Shown here: positions 15,084 through 21,513 of the stretch, in pieces
Numbering within the stretch: the first letter of the stretch is position 1
Layout: every line of letters begins with the position of its first letter
DNA from: JASFTV01 sp050050615
Lineage (GTDB): Bacteria; Desulfobacterota; DSM-4660; Desulfatiglandales; HGW-15
Direction: 5' to 3'
Length of the DNA stretch: 23,571 nucleotides
Assembly: GCA_050050615.1 (NCBI GenBank)
Contig: JASFTV010000008.1
Location: 1-23,571 of the forward strand
Made by a program: the position numbers and the translations under genes
The notes under the pieces: model-generated
The model's input: only the letters and a program-made list of their open reading frames with translations
Databases searched by the model: none
Told to the model about the DNA's origin: nothing

Positions 15084-16178
15084 ATGACGCGATATTCTCC
15101 GCCACCGCGGAGCCAATACCTGCAAGAACAGAAGGAGGCGTACGGCCGATATCTTTTGGGCGTTTTTCCGGCTCAATACCCAAGAGAGATCCTCTGGGCC
15201 ATGAACGTGCTGCCGGTGGAGATCTGGGACCCACCCCTGGAGGTCAGTCATGCCAATGCGCATCTTCAGCCTTACATCTGCTCCGTGGTCAGGCTTGGGC
15301 TTGAACTGGTTCTTCAGGGCCATTGCGACATCCTGGACGGTTTCCTTTTCCCCCACACCTGCGATTCCATTCAGAACCTCGCCTCCATCATATACGACTA
15401 TCTGGGCCTGGAAAAGCGTTGCTACTTCTTCTACCATCCCAAGGCACCATATTACGACTCGTCCCGGATTTATTATCTTAAGGAGCTCAAGAACCTGGCG
15501 GCGCGGCTGGGGGAACAGGTGGGGCCGTTGGATTTGTCTGAGCTCAAGAAGCGGGTAAAGCAAGGTCAACGGGTCGCGGCCATCCTGAAGGATCTTTACG
15601 AACGGAGGGCCGAGGGCGAGCTCAGCGCCTCCAATGCCGAGTTCTACCAGGTTATTCGTCAAGGAGAGTATCTCCACCCTGACGATTTCCTTCCCCTGTT
15701 GGAGAAATTCTTGGCCGCATCACAGGGCCAGTCCGGTAAGGGCCCTGCGGTTGTTCTGAGCGGCATCCTGCCGAATCCGCCTGAGATTCTGACCTCGCTG
15801 GATCAACTGGGGGTTCGCGTCGCTGAAGATGACTTGCTGGGGTGTGGTCGACGATTCCTTGTGCCGGAGAGCATGGCGATGGACCCCTTTGAGGCGCTGG
15901 CTGAGAGCTATTTTGCAATGCCGCCATGTACAACCAAGAATTCGCCTGTCGCGGAGCGTGTCAGTCATCTGATGGGAAAGATCGAGCGCAGTGCTGCCAA
16001 GGGGGTCATATTCTATATGGTGAAATTCTGCGAACCGGAGCTTTTTGACGTGCCGCAAATGGTAGAGGAGCTGAAGAAGCGTGGTCTGGCTACCCTTGTC
16101 ATTGACACAGAACTGAATCAAGGGTTGAGTGGCCAGATCCATACAAGGGTGGAAGCCTTCGCTGAAATGATCAGCTAG
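15084..16178 (+). CDS. 2-hydroxyacyl-CoA dehydratase / benzoyl-CoA reductase family subunit (HgdB/BcrC-like)
   Basis: This is one of the two Fe-S subunits of a 2-hydroxyacyl-CoA dehydratase-family enzyme (PF06050 type), 364 residues. The N-terminus RYLLGVFPAQYPREILWAMNVLPVEIWDPP is characteristic. Likely [4Fe-4S] ligands are Cys near residues 66 (PYICSVVR), 92 (HTCDSIQN) and 315 (VKFCEPELFDVPQM). The C-terminus TLVIDTELNQGLSGQIHTRVEAFAEM is also typical. The ATG at 15084 has TGGAG 8 bases upstream and a strong promoter before it; the frame is open further up (to GTG 14904), but that part overlaps the promoter and octamer array. These enzymes dehydrate (R)-2-hydroxyacyl-CoA or reduce aromatic CoA esters through a one-electron-activated radical. 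The substrate here cannot be told from sequence alone. Confidence 0.87.
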   Translation: MTRYSPPPRSQYLQEQKEAYGRYLLGVFPAQYPREILWAMNVLPVEIWDPPLEVSHANAHLQPYICSVVRLGLELVLQGHCDILDGFLFPHTCDSIQNLASIIYDYLGLEKRCYFFYHPKAPYYDSSRIYYLKELKNLAARLGEQVGPLDLSELKKRVKQGQRVAAILKDLYERRAEGELSASNAEFYQVIRQGEYLHPDDFLPLLEKFLAASQGQSGKGPAVVLSGILPNPPEILTSLDQLGVRVAEDDLLGCGRRFLVPESMAMDPFEALAESYFAMPPCTTKNSPVAERVSHLMGKIERSAAKGVIFYMVKFCEPELFDVPQMVEELKKRGLATLVIDTELNQGLSGQIHTRVEAFAEMIS

Positions 16179-16190
16179 CGAGGGAATACA

Positions 16191-16245
16191 GGAATTAAGG
16201 GATTAAGAAATTTAGGGATTCCCAATGCCTTAATCCCTCAATTCC
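16191..16245. repeat. Inverted pair of octamer repeats between the two dehydratase genes
   Basis: Positions 16191-16207 (GGAATTAAGGGATTAAG) pair with 16229-16245 (CTTAATCCCTCAATTCC), 17 bases with one G-T, around a 21-base loop that is itself repeat-like. The units are octamer variants, here facing each other instead of in tandem. The hairpin could damp or end transcription between the genes, though it has no T-run. Confidence 0.8.
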
Positions 16246-16278
16246 CCAATTTCTTCATTCTTGTTTCTGGAAGGGATC

Positions 16279-17592
16279 ATGTCTCTGGCAAACAACATAC
16301 GATACAATTTCATGAAGGATATAGGCGCACCGGCTCTTATGCGGCTTTCCAGTTTGAGGAAGAAAGGGGGCCGCAGGAAGACCAGCCCGTACTTTAACCC
16401 ACCCCTCAAGTGCAGCAGCCGGCTCAAGGAGATTATGACGAGACACTACTTTCTTTCGCGGTACGCTGAGGGGGCAAAGCCTGTGGCCTGGGTCACCAGC
16501 GGTGCGCCAGTAGAAATTCTGAGGCCTTTCGACTTCTACACTATCTACCCGGAGAATCATGGTGCGCTCTGCGGGGCCCAAAAGGTAGCCCCTGAGCTTT
16601 GCGCCGAGGCCGAGGAGCGAGGATATCACCAGGATCTTTGCTCTTATGCCCGCGTCGATCTGGGAGTCGCCTTCTCCGGTAAAACCCCGGTCGGCAAGCT
16701 CCCCAAACCTGACCTTCTCTTCGCCTCCAATAACATATGCCAGACGGTCGTCTACTGGTACAAGGTTCTGGCTCATGCCTGGAAAGTGCCGCTCATCCTG
16801 TTCGATACGCCTTACAACTTTGAAGAAATCAAAGAGAGCGACATCGCTTACATGGTCCGGCAGTTCGAGGAGATGATCCCTGTTTTGGAGCAAGTCTCTG
16901 GGAAACGCTTGGATGAGCAGAAGTTCCAAGAGATCATCCGTATCGCCAGGGATGCCTCCCTTGCTTGGGGAGAGGTGCTTGCCACCATGAGGGCCAGGCC
17001 GGCACCCATGACCATCTTCGACGCCTTCGCTCACCTGGCGCCCATCGTATCATTGAGGGGGTTGCCCGTGGCGTTGGATTACTATCGTAGCCTTCTGGAG
17101 GAGCTAAAAGACCGAGTTGACCGGGGGATTGGGGCCATTACCAACGAGCGCAAGCGGCTGATGTGGGACAATATCGCTATATGGTACAAAGTGAGGGATT
17201 TTTCGAACCTCTTTGCCGAGCACGGCATGAACTTCGTAACCGCCACCTATACGAACGCATGGGCCGAGACGACACCTTACATGGATGAGAGGGAACCTCT
17301 GGAGTCCATGGCAAGGACATACAGTCTGGTGATCCTCAACAACAACCTCAACCACCGTCTCAAACTCATGGAGCAGCTTATCAAGGATTTCCAGGTGGAT
17401 GGGCTGGTCATCCACTCGGCAAGAAGCTGCAAACCTTATTCGGTTGGCCAATACGACCTGAAGCGACTTCTCATGGAGCGTCTCGGAGTGCCCTCGGTCA
17501 TTATTGAGGCGGACATCACGGACTCCAGGGCCTATTCCGAGGAGCAGGCACGTACCAGGTTGGATGCTTTTTTTGAAGCGTTGGCAGGCTAG
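16279..17592 (+). CDS. 2-hydroxyacyl-CoA dehydratase / benzoyl-CoA reductase family subunit (HgdA/BcrB-like)
   Basis: This is the second Fe-S subunit, 437 residues. Cys residues in typical settings are near positions 98 (HGALCGAQ), 121 (HQDLCSYARVDLG), 153 (SNNICQTVVYWY) and 382 (HSARSCKPYSVGQYD); several should ligate the [4Fe-4S] cluster. PKPDLLFASNNIC, KVPLILFDTPYN and PSVIIEADITDSRAYSEEQARTRLDAF are classic for the family. The ATG at 16279 has GGAAGG 4 bases upstream; TTG 16261 is a less likely start. With the subunit upstream and the activase downstream it makes a complete core enzyme. No acyl-CoA transferase, electron-transfer flavoprotein or ferredoxin gene is in the window, so the pathway is open. 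Fermentation-type dehydration and benzoyl-CoA-type reduction are both possible. Confidence 0.87.
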   Translation: MSLANNIRYNFMKDIGAPALMRLSSLRKKGGRRKTSPYFNPPLKCSSRLKEIMTRHYFLSRYAEGAKPVAWVTSGAPVEILRPFDFYTIYPENHGALCGAQKVAPELCAEAEERGYHQDLCSYARVDLGVAFSGKTPVGKLPKPDLLFASNNICQTVVYWYKVLAHAWKVPLILFDTPYNFEEIKESDIAYMVRQFEEMIPVLEQVSGKRLDEQKFQEIIRIARDASLAWGEVLATMRARPAPMTIFDAFAHLAPIVSLRGLPVALDYYRSLLEELKDRVDRGIGAITNERKRLMWDNIAIWYKVRDFSNLFAEHGMNFVTATYTNAWAETTPYMDEREPLESMARTYSLVILNNNLNHRLKLMEQLIKDFQVDGLVIHSARSCKPYSVGQYDLKRLLMERLGVPSVIIEADITDSRAYSEEQARTRLDAFFEALAG

Positions 17593-17601
17593 GAGTTGAC
17601 G

Positions 17602-17742
17602 ATTGGCGATTGAGGAATTCAGGGATTCAGGGATTGAGGGATTGGGGGATTCAGGGATTGAGGAATTGAGGAATCTGGGGATTGAAGATTGACGATTGTT
17701 GATGGACGAATGACCAATGACGAATGACCAATGACCAATGAG
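17602..17742 (+). repeat. Octamer array changing into a heptamer array at the activase start
   Basis: Units run ATTGAGGA, ATTCAGGG, ATTCAGGG, ATTGAGGG, ATTGGGGG, ATTCAGGG, ATTGAGGA, ATTGAGGA and ATCTGGGG, then shift to 7-base units ATTGAAG, ATTGACG and ATTGTTG, and, after an 8-base ATGGACGA, to ATGACCA or ATGACGA (17710-17737). The last units put five ATGs at 7-base intervals immediately before the activase start. Confidence 0.92.
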
Positions 17743-18528
17743 ATGGACTACTTTGCCGGAATAGACGTGGGCTCCCTCAGCACGGAAGGGGTGATTGTCG
17801 ACGCTGAAGGGGAGCTGGTCGGCTACAGCATCGTTGAAACCGGGGCGAACAGCACGGAAGCGGCTGAAGAGGCGATGCAGAAGGCTTTGTCAGAGGCTGC
17901 TACAACCCGCGACAGGGTAAAGGGGCTCGTAGCCACCGGTTATGGCCGTGTATCCGTTCCTTTTGCCGACAAAACGGTCACTGAGATCTCGTGCCACAGT
18001 TTGGGTGCTCATCGGCTTTTCCCGGATACCGGTACAGTCATAGACATCGGGGGTCAAGACTCCAAGGTGATGCGTGTCGGACCGGGAGGCAGGGTACTAG
18101 ACTTCACCATGAACGACAAGTGCGCAGCAGGCACAGGACGCTTTTTGGAGGTCATGGCTGCGAAGCTCCACGTGCCCTTAGACGAGATGGGGGCCCTCTC
18201 TCTAAGCGGCAGCGGGGAGGTTCGCATCAGCAGCGTGTGCACCGTATTTGCAGAAAGCGAAGTGGTTTCTCTGGTCGCTCTAAACCATCCCAAAGAGGAG
18301 ATCATAAGGGGCCTGCACCGGGCCATTGTGAACCGCGTGTGGAGCATGGTAAACGCTGTGGGCATACACGGCGCGGTGACCATGAGCGGCGGTGTAGCCA
18401 AGAATGGAGGGGTCGTCGCGTTCATAGAGGAAAAGCTGGGACGTGCTATCCACCTGTACAGGGAGCCACAGATAGTAGGCGCCCTCGGAGCAGCACTTCA
18501 TGCGATGAAGCTACGACAGGTGAATTAG
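17743..18528 (+). CDS. 2-hydroxyacyl-CoA dehydratase activator, BadF/BadG/BcrA/HgdC-type ATPase
   Basis: This is the ATP-driven electron injector for the dehydratase upstream. It has the acetate/sugar kinase/Hsp70/actin fold: phosphate-1 loop YFAGIDVGSLSTEGVI, TGYGR, phosphate-2 loop TVIDIGGQDSKV, and the adenosine motif AVTMSGGVAKNGGVV. The two Cys that hold one [4Fe-4S] cluster across the homodimer are C127 (NDKCAAGTGRF) and C166 (SSVCTVFAESEV). Its 261 residues match the family's usual 255-270. The start is ambiguous, ATG 17731 or ATG 17743 in the same frame; 17743 gives the usual start MDYFAGIDVG. No normal ribosome binding site is seen, because the upstream DNA is a repeat array; the GAGG in the octamers is too far away. 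The BadF-type fold and the adjacent subunits make the assignment firm. Confidence 0.93.
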   Translation: MDYFAGIDVGSLSTEGVIVDAEGELVGYSIVETGANSTEAAEEAMQKALSEAATTRDRVKGLVATGYGRVSVPFADKTVTEISCHSLGAHRLFPDTGTVIDIGGQDSKVMRVGPGGRVLDFTMNDKCAAGTGRFLEVMAAKLHVPLDEMGALSLSGSGEVRISSVCTVFAESEVVSLVALNHPKEEIIRGLHRAIVNRVWSMVNAVGIHGAVTMSGGVAKNGGVVAFIEEKLGRAIHLYREPQIVGALGAALHAMKLRQVN

Positions 18529-18580
18529 CATGAAGAATAGTGAAAAGAAGGCCGGGTTTTCGGTATCAAACCATCAGCGG

Positions 18581-18985
18581 CTACGGAACATCTTCTTCAT
18601 AGACATTCGCAATACAGCATAAGAAAGTGGCGCTTTCAGAATCGCTCATGTTCTTCATGCTATGAGGTTCCATGCTTGGAACAAAGATCACATCGTTGGG
18701 CCCAACGGTTCTTTCTTCCGTCACCTCATCTGTTTCAGGGTCATGTGAAAAGGCGACTAAATGTCCGCTCAACATGTACATGGTCTGCACGTAAAAGTGA
18801 TTGTGGATGGGGATTTCACCGCCGGGTCCGACTGCAAAAAACCTGAGCCCATATTCAGGGGAATCCTCGGGTCCCGCCTGGCTCAACCATCGAATACCCA
18901 CCTCTTTAACCTTTAATGGCTTGCCCCTGTAAGGAAAGGTTTCTATCTTTTTTTCTTCCTTATCCATTGCATTAAGAATATCCAT
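18581..18985 (-). CDS. Small cupin-domain protein
   Basis: This 134-residue single-domain cupin has GEIPIHNHFYVQTMYMLSG as the first cupin motif, with two His and Gln in place of the usual Glu, and PHSMKN as the second motif with the third His. The VGPNDVIFVPSMEPH strand is typical. It probably binds a divalent metal; the function (sensor, isomerase or dioxygenase-like) is not evident. The ATG at 18985 has a good ribosome binding site (CGGAGG about 8 bases upstream). It is convergent with the activase gene, with a gap of 52 bp, and is the only confident complete gene on the - strand. Its upstream side holds a palindromic repeat. Confidence 0.8.
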   Translation of the reverse strand: MDILNAMDKEEKKIETFPYRGKPLKVKEVGIRWLSQAGPEDSPEYGLRFFAVGPGGEIPIHNHFYVQTMYMLSGHLVAFSHDPETDEVTEERTVGPNDVIFVPSMEPHSMKNMSDSESATFLCCIANVYEEDVP

Positions 18986-19025
18986 AACTTAACCTCCGTC
19001 ATCGTTCATCCAGGGTTCTCTATTA

Positions 19026-19165
19026 ATACAAACGCACTTAATATGTTTACATGTCATTGCGAGCCCGTAGGGCGCGGCAATCTCGTTTTCATTGGGATTG
19101 CTTCGTCCCCCGCATCAAGTGCGGGGTCCTCGCAATGACAGTTTTCTTAATGGGTTTGTATCAGT
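19026..19165. repeat. Palindromic intergenic repeat of the TGTCATTGCGAG type
   Basis: TGTCATTGCGAG near 19051 is matched by its complement CTCGCAATGACA near 19130-19141, with GGCAATCTC / GGATTGC inside and CCCCGCA..TGCGGGG nested within. Outer arms ATACAAACGCACTTAA and TTAATGGGTTTGTAT extend it to about 140 bp. This kind of repeat recurs through many environmental bacterial genomes. It fills most of the cupin-marR gap (18986-19303), in which no gene is seen. Confidence 0.75.
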
Positions 19166-19215
19166 TCCTGATTTTCTAGGGAAATCAGGGTATTCAAGAA
19201 AAATAAGAATATTTC

Positions 19216-19242
19216 TTGACGTACTTTTTATGGTATGATAAT
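19216..19242 (+). promoter_or_regulatory. Promoter of the marR gene
   Basis: TTGACG (19216-19221) and GATAAT (19237-19242) are 15 bases apart; ATAATT one base further on gives 16. The predicted transcript starts near 19250, inside the operator described next. Confidence 0.6.
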
Positions 19243-19257
19243 TTGACATCAAATTAT
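19238..19257. promoter_or_regulatory. Palindromic operator overlapping the marR promoter
   Basis: The 9-base arms ATAATTTGA and TCAAATTAT are separated by CA, a perfect inverted repeat of the size bound by MarR dimers. It covers the -10 and start site, as expected for autorepression. A weaker pair, ATATGA / TCATAT, follows at 19256-19274 and may be a second site. Confidence 0.65.
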
Positions 19258-19303
19258 ATGAAACCAGATCATATCAGCACAAACATTATGAAAAAGTAAA
19301 ACA

Positions 19304-19831
19304 ATGAAATCAACAAGTTGTGAGGATATTACCGAAAAGATTGTCATCCTGATTCGCAGATATGTTCGGCTGAGGGCACTATACACCAAGGAGCTGGCGA
19401 AAAATTACGGTTTGAGCGTACCCCAACTCCTGTGCCTTCAGTGCCTTTATGAGAACGGCAACATGTCGATGTCAGAGATTGCCGAAAATATCATGGTCAA
19501 CATGAGCACCGTAACCGGGATTGTGGATCGCCTGGAACAAAAGGGGTTTCTAAAAAGACTGAGGGTATCTACGGACCGGAGAGTCATTACCATTGCCTTG
19601 ACAGAGAAAGGCAAGTCTTTGGCTGAAAACAGCCCCCCTGCCGTTCATCATAAGATTATCCAGGCTGTAAAAAAGCTTTCGGAACCGGAGCGGGAGGAAA
19701 TTTTTCAAGCGTTGAACAGACTATCTGGGCTCATAGACGTTGATGATGGCGACAAAGACGCCGCCTTGCCTCCGGTTATCGAACAAGCGAAAAATGCAGT
19801 GGGTCATCTCCGAGGCACTTCGTACGACTGA
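19304..19831 (+). CDS. MarR-family transcriptional regulator
   Basis: This is a 175-residue winged-helix repressor-type protein. The MarR core is clear: YTKELAKNYGLSVPQLLCLQCL, a helix-turn-helix (NMSMSEIAENIMVNMSTVTGIVDRLEQKGFLKR), the wing with RVSTDRRVITIALTEKGK, and C-terminal dimerisation helices. An acidic tail (DVDDGDKDAA) lengthens it beyond the usual 140-150 residues. ATG 19304 has no strong ribosome binding site, which fits low expression. The palindromic operator upstream suggests autoregulation. The next gene in the same direction is the MttB-like methyltransferase, a natural target, but a palindromic element lies between them. The inducing ligand is unknown. Confidence 0.93.
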   Translation: MKSTSCEDITEKIVILIRRYVRLRALYTKELAKNYGLSVPQLLCLQCLYENGNMSMSEIAENIMVNMSTVTGIVDRLEQKGFLKRLRVSTDRRVITIALTEKGKSLAENSPPAVHHKIIQAVKKLSEPEREEIFQALNRLSGLIDVDDGDKDAALPPVIEQAKNAVGHLRGTSYD

Positions 19832-19851
19832 GAGAGGGCGCCTTTTTTGAC

Positions 19852-19959
19852 TTACTAAGGGGAGCGTTAAGTAGTTTACATCTTAAGGTATCGCAGAAAA
19901 GATTCGGCTTACTTTTCGGGCGTCGATAAGTGTAAACAGCTTTATGCTCCCCTTAGTAA
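19852..19959. repeat. 108-bp imperfect palindromic element between marR and the mttB-like gene
   Basis: TTACTAAGGGGAGC (19852-19865) is the exact complement of 19946-19959. The arms continue with few mismatches through GTTTACA / TGTAAAC and, nearer the centre, GAAAAG / CTTTTC. It could be a MITE-like repeat or a strong RNA hairpin controlling read-through from marR. An open frame starting at 19960 immediately after it is not the real start of the next gene. Confidence 0.75.
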
Positions 19960-20028
19960 ATGCATCATATATATGTGGGTAAGTGTATTTTGAATAATGA
20001 TAATTTCTTTTTACTATTGGAGAAAGAA

Positions 20029-21243
20029 ATGAATAAAGAACGGGTAGAAATATCAAAATCCTTGTTAGGTAAAGACACAGTAGACATGTTGTACCGCGTC
20101 CATGAAGACGCCCTGTGGATTCTTGAAAATCTCGGGGTCGGGTGCAAACAGCCTGAAATCCTAAAAGCATTTAAGAAGCTTGAGGCTGAAAGTCAGGCCT
20201 TTGTGTACGAAGAACGAGTCTATATGACCACCGATTTGGCCCGAAAGTCCCTGGAATCAGTGCCGAAGTTGAACGACTTTTTTGTCCCCTTGAAAAGCTT
20301 CTTTATCGGCGGAACCGCCCCGTATGTCTATGACGACGAAGGGGGCAACGGAGGCATCATGCCCGCACCCGCCCATGTCGCTCGAATTGCGCAGATTGCC
20401 GACGAGAATGAAGTCGTCGCCGGCATGGGCAGGGGCATCAAGCTCAAAGACGAAGTGGAGCAGATGAACCTCATGTATGGCCACTGCCATAAGCCCATGT
20501 ATTTTGCAGTGACCTCTGATGAATCCCTGAAACGGGCCCGAGAGATCTACGAGAAGAAAAAGGATATCATGATCGTATTTTGCCTGACCCGCTCTCCCCT
20601 GGAAGTGAACGAGAATTTCTCGGAATATTTTGTCAAGGTGGTGAAGGCGGGGCTTCCGGTTTTCATCTCAGCCATGCCCATGGCAGGCATTAGTGCCCCC
20701 TATTCCTACAATGGGGTGCTGGCCATGACCCATGCGGAGGTCCTCTTTGGCATCTGCACTGCCCAGTTGCTCAATCCCGGGGTCACCTGCATCCATGCAG
20801 GTTATCCGACCATTGCGGACCCTCGCATCGAATACAACCCGAACTACGGTTTGGTCAGTCACAACCTGTTGAACATTCTCATGTCTCACCTGAATCTCAT
20901 GCTGGACCTTCCCACGTGCCAGAGTGCAGGGACCACCCATGAGGAACACCCCACGCAACGGGCCTTCAAAGATGCCAGAGTGGGGCAGGCCCTGTGTAAG
21001 AAATATGGTTATCATATGATGCGCCATCCCTTTGCCTTCCTTCGATATCTCATCGACTTTTCCTTTTCCAAACTGGAAAAGGCCATGAGGATCGCAGAAG
21101 AGGTAACACCGGCAGATGCACCTGAAGTGGAGATGCCTCTTTATGACGAACGCGGCATGGAGTCCATCAAACACAACGGCTTGGGGATGTACATGGAAGA
21201 TGCCTTGACCACCGCGAACCTGGGGAAGGTCTTCGTAAACTAA
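20029..21243 (+). CDS. MttB-family (trimethylamine methyltransferase-like) protein, non-pyrrolysine
   Basis: The 404-residue product belongs to the MttB superfamily of corrinoid-dependent methyltransferases acting on quaternary or tertiary amines. Family features are the N-terminal HEDALWILENLGV, the barrel segments ISAMPMAGISAPYSYNGVLAMTHAEVLFGICTAQLLNPG, and QSAGTTHEEHPTQRA near the C-terminus. No in-frame TAG is present, so this is a non-Pyl member, like the glycine betaine or carnitine demethylases, but shorter than the usual 470-490 residues. ATG 20029 has GGAG 6 bases upstream; the frame is also open from 19960, next to a palindromic element. No corrinoid protein gene (MtgC/MttC-like) or methylcobamide transferase gene is adjacent, which leaves the reaction open. 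A small gene and an asparagine-synthetase-like gene follow, probably as an operon. Confidence 0.82.
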   Translation: MNKERVEISKSLLGKDTVDMLYRVHEDALWILENLGVGCKQPEILKAFKKLEAESQAFVYEERVYMTTDLARKSLESVPKLNDFFVPLKSFFIGGTAPYVYDDEGGNGGIMPAPAHVARIAQIADENEVVAGMGRGIKLKDEVEQMNLMYGHCHKPMYFAVTSDESLKRAREIYEKKKDIMIVFCLTRSPLEVNENFSEYFVKVVKAGLPVFISAMPMAGISAPYSYNGVLAMTHAEVLFGICTAQLLNPGVTCIHAGYPTIADPRIEYNPNYGLVSHNLLNILMSHLNLMLDLPTCQSAGTTHEEHPTQRAFKDARVGQALCKKYGYHMMRHPFAFLRYLIDFSFSKLEKAMRIAEEVTPADAPEVEMPLYDERGMESIKHNGLGMYMEDALTTANLGKVFVN

Positions 21244-21290
21244 GGTTTTTCCCGGAAAAATATCTATTAGCCCAAAAAGGAGGATTACAT

Positions 21291-21440
21291 ATGTTCTGTT
21301 TGAAGGTTGTCTATGAAGACTGGAGAAACTTCAACGACTACACCAAGAAAGTCATGCATCAGTGGCTCAATGAAAGCTGCTCTGAGGCCGTTGCATGCCG
21401 CTTGCGAGGTCATGCCACATTGATGAGAGCTGAAAAATAA
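21291..21440 (+). CDS. Small Cys-containing protein between the mttB-like and asnB-like genes
   Basis: A 49-residue frame starts at ATG 21291 after an excellent ribosome binding site (AAGGAGG, 6 bases upstream), 47 bp after the methyltransferase stop. The product is polar and aromatic-rich at the N-terminus (FCLKVVYEDWRNFNDYTKK), with Cys at positions 3, 30 and 36 and a basic end (RLRGHATLMRAEK). There is no signal peptide or membrane span. I recognise no family. The strong translation signal and position in a tight operon argue that it is real. It could be a subunit or regulator of either neighbour, a metal-binding protein, or a peptide that the AsnB-like enzyme acts on; none of these is shown. 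Confidence 0.65.
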   Translation: MFCLKVVYEDWRNFNDYTKKVMHQWLNESCSEAVACRLRGHATLMRAEK

Positions 21441-21447
21441 TCAAAGC

Positions 21448-21465
21448 ATTTTGACCGGTCAAAAT
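21448..21465. promoter_or_regulatory. Perfect 18-bp palindrome, candidate operator
   Basis: ATTTTGACCGGTCAAAAT is its own reverse complement. It lies just after the small gene and 49 bases before the asnB-like ATG. The GACCGGTC core resembles operators of TetR-type regulators; a short RNA hairpin is the alternative. Confidence 0.5.
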
Positions 21466-21513
21466 ACGTTTCAACAAAGAACCTTATAGCTCAAGAAAAA
21501 AAGGAGAAAAAAT

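Noticed and set aside
18530..18622. Short + strand frame after the activase, opening MKNSEKKAGFSV
   Set aside because: It overlaps the end of the cupin gene on the other strand, is about 30 residues long and has no supporting signal.
20029..21243. Pyrrolysine-containing trimethylamine methyltransferase
   Set aside because: There is no in-frame TAG; the gene runs uninterrupted to TAA, so it is a non-Pyl family member.
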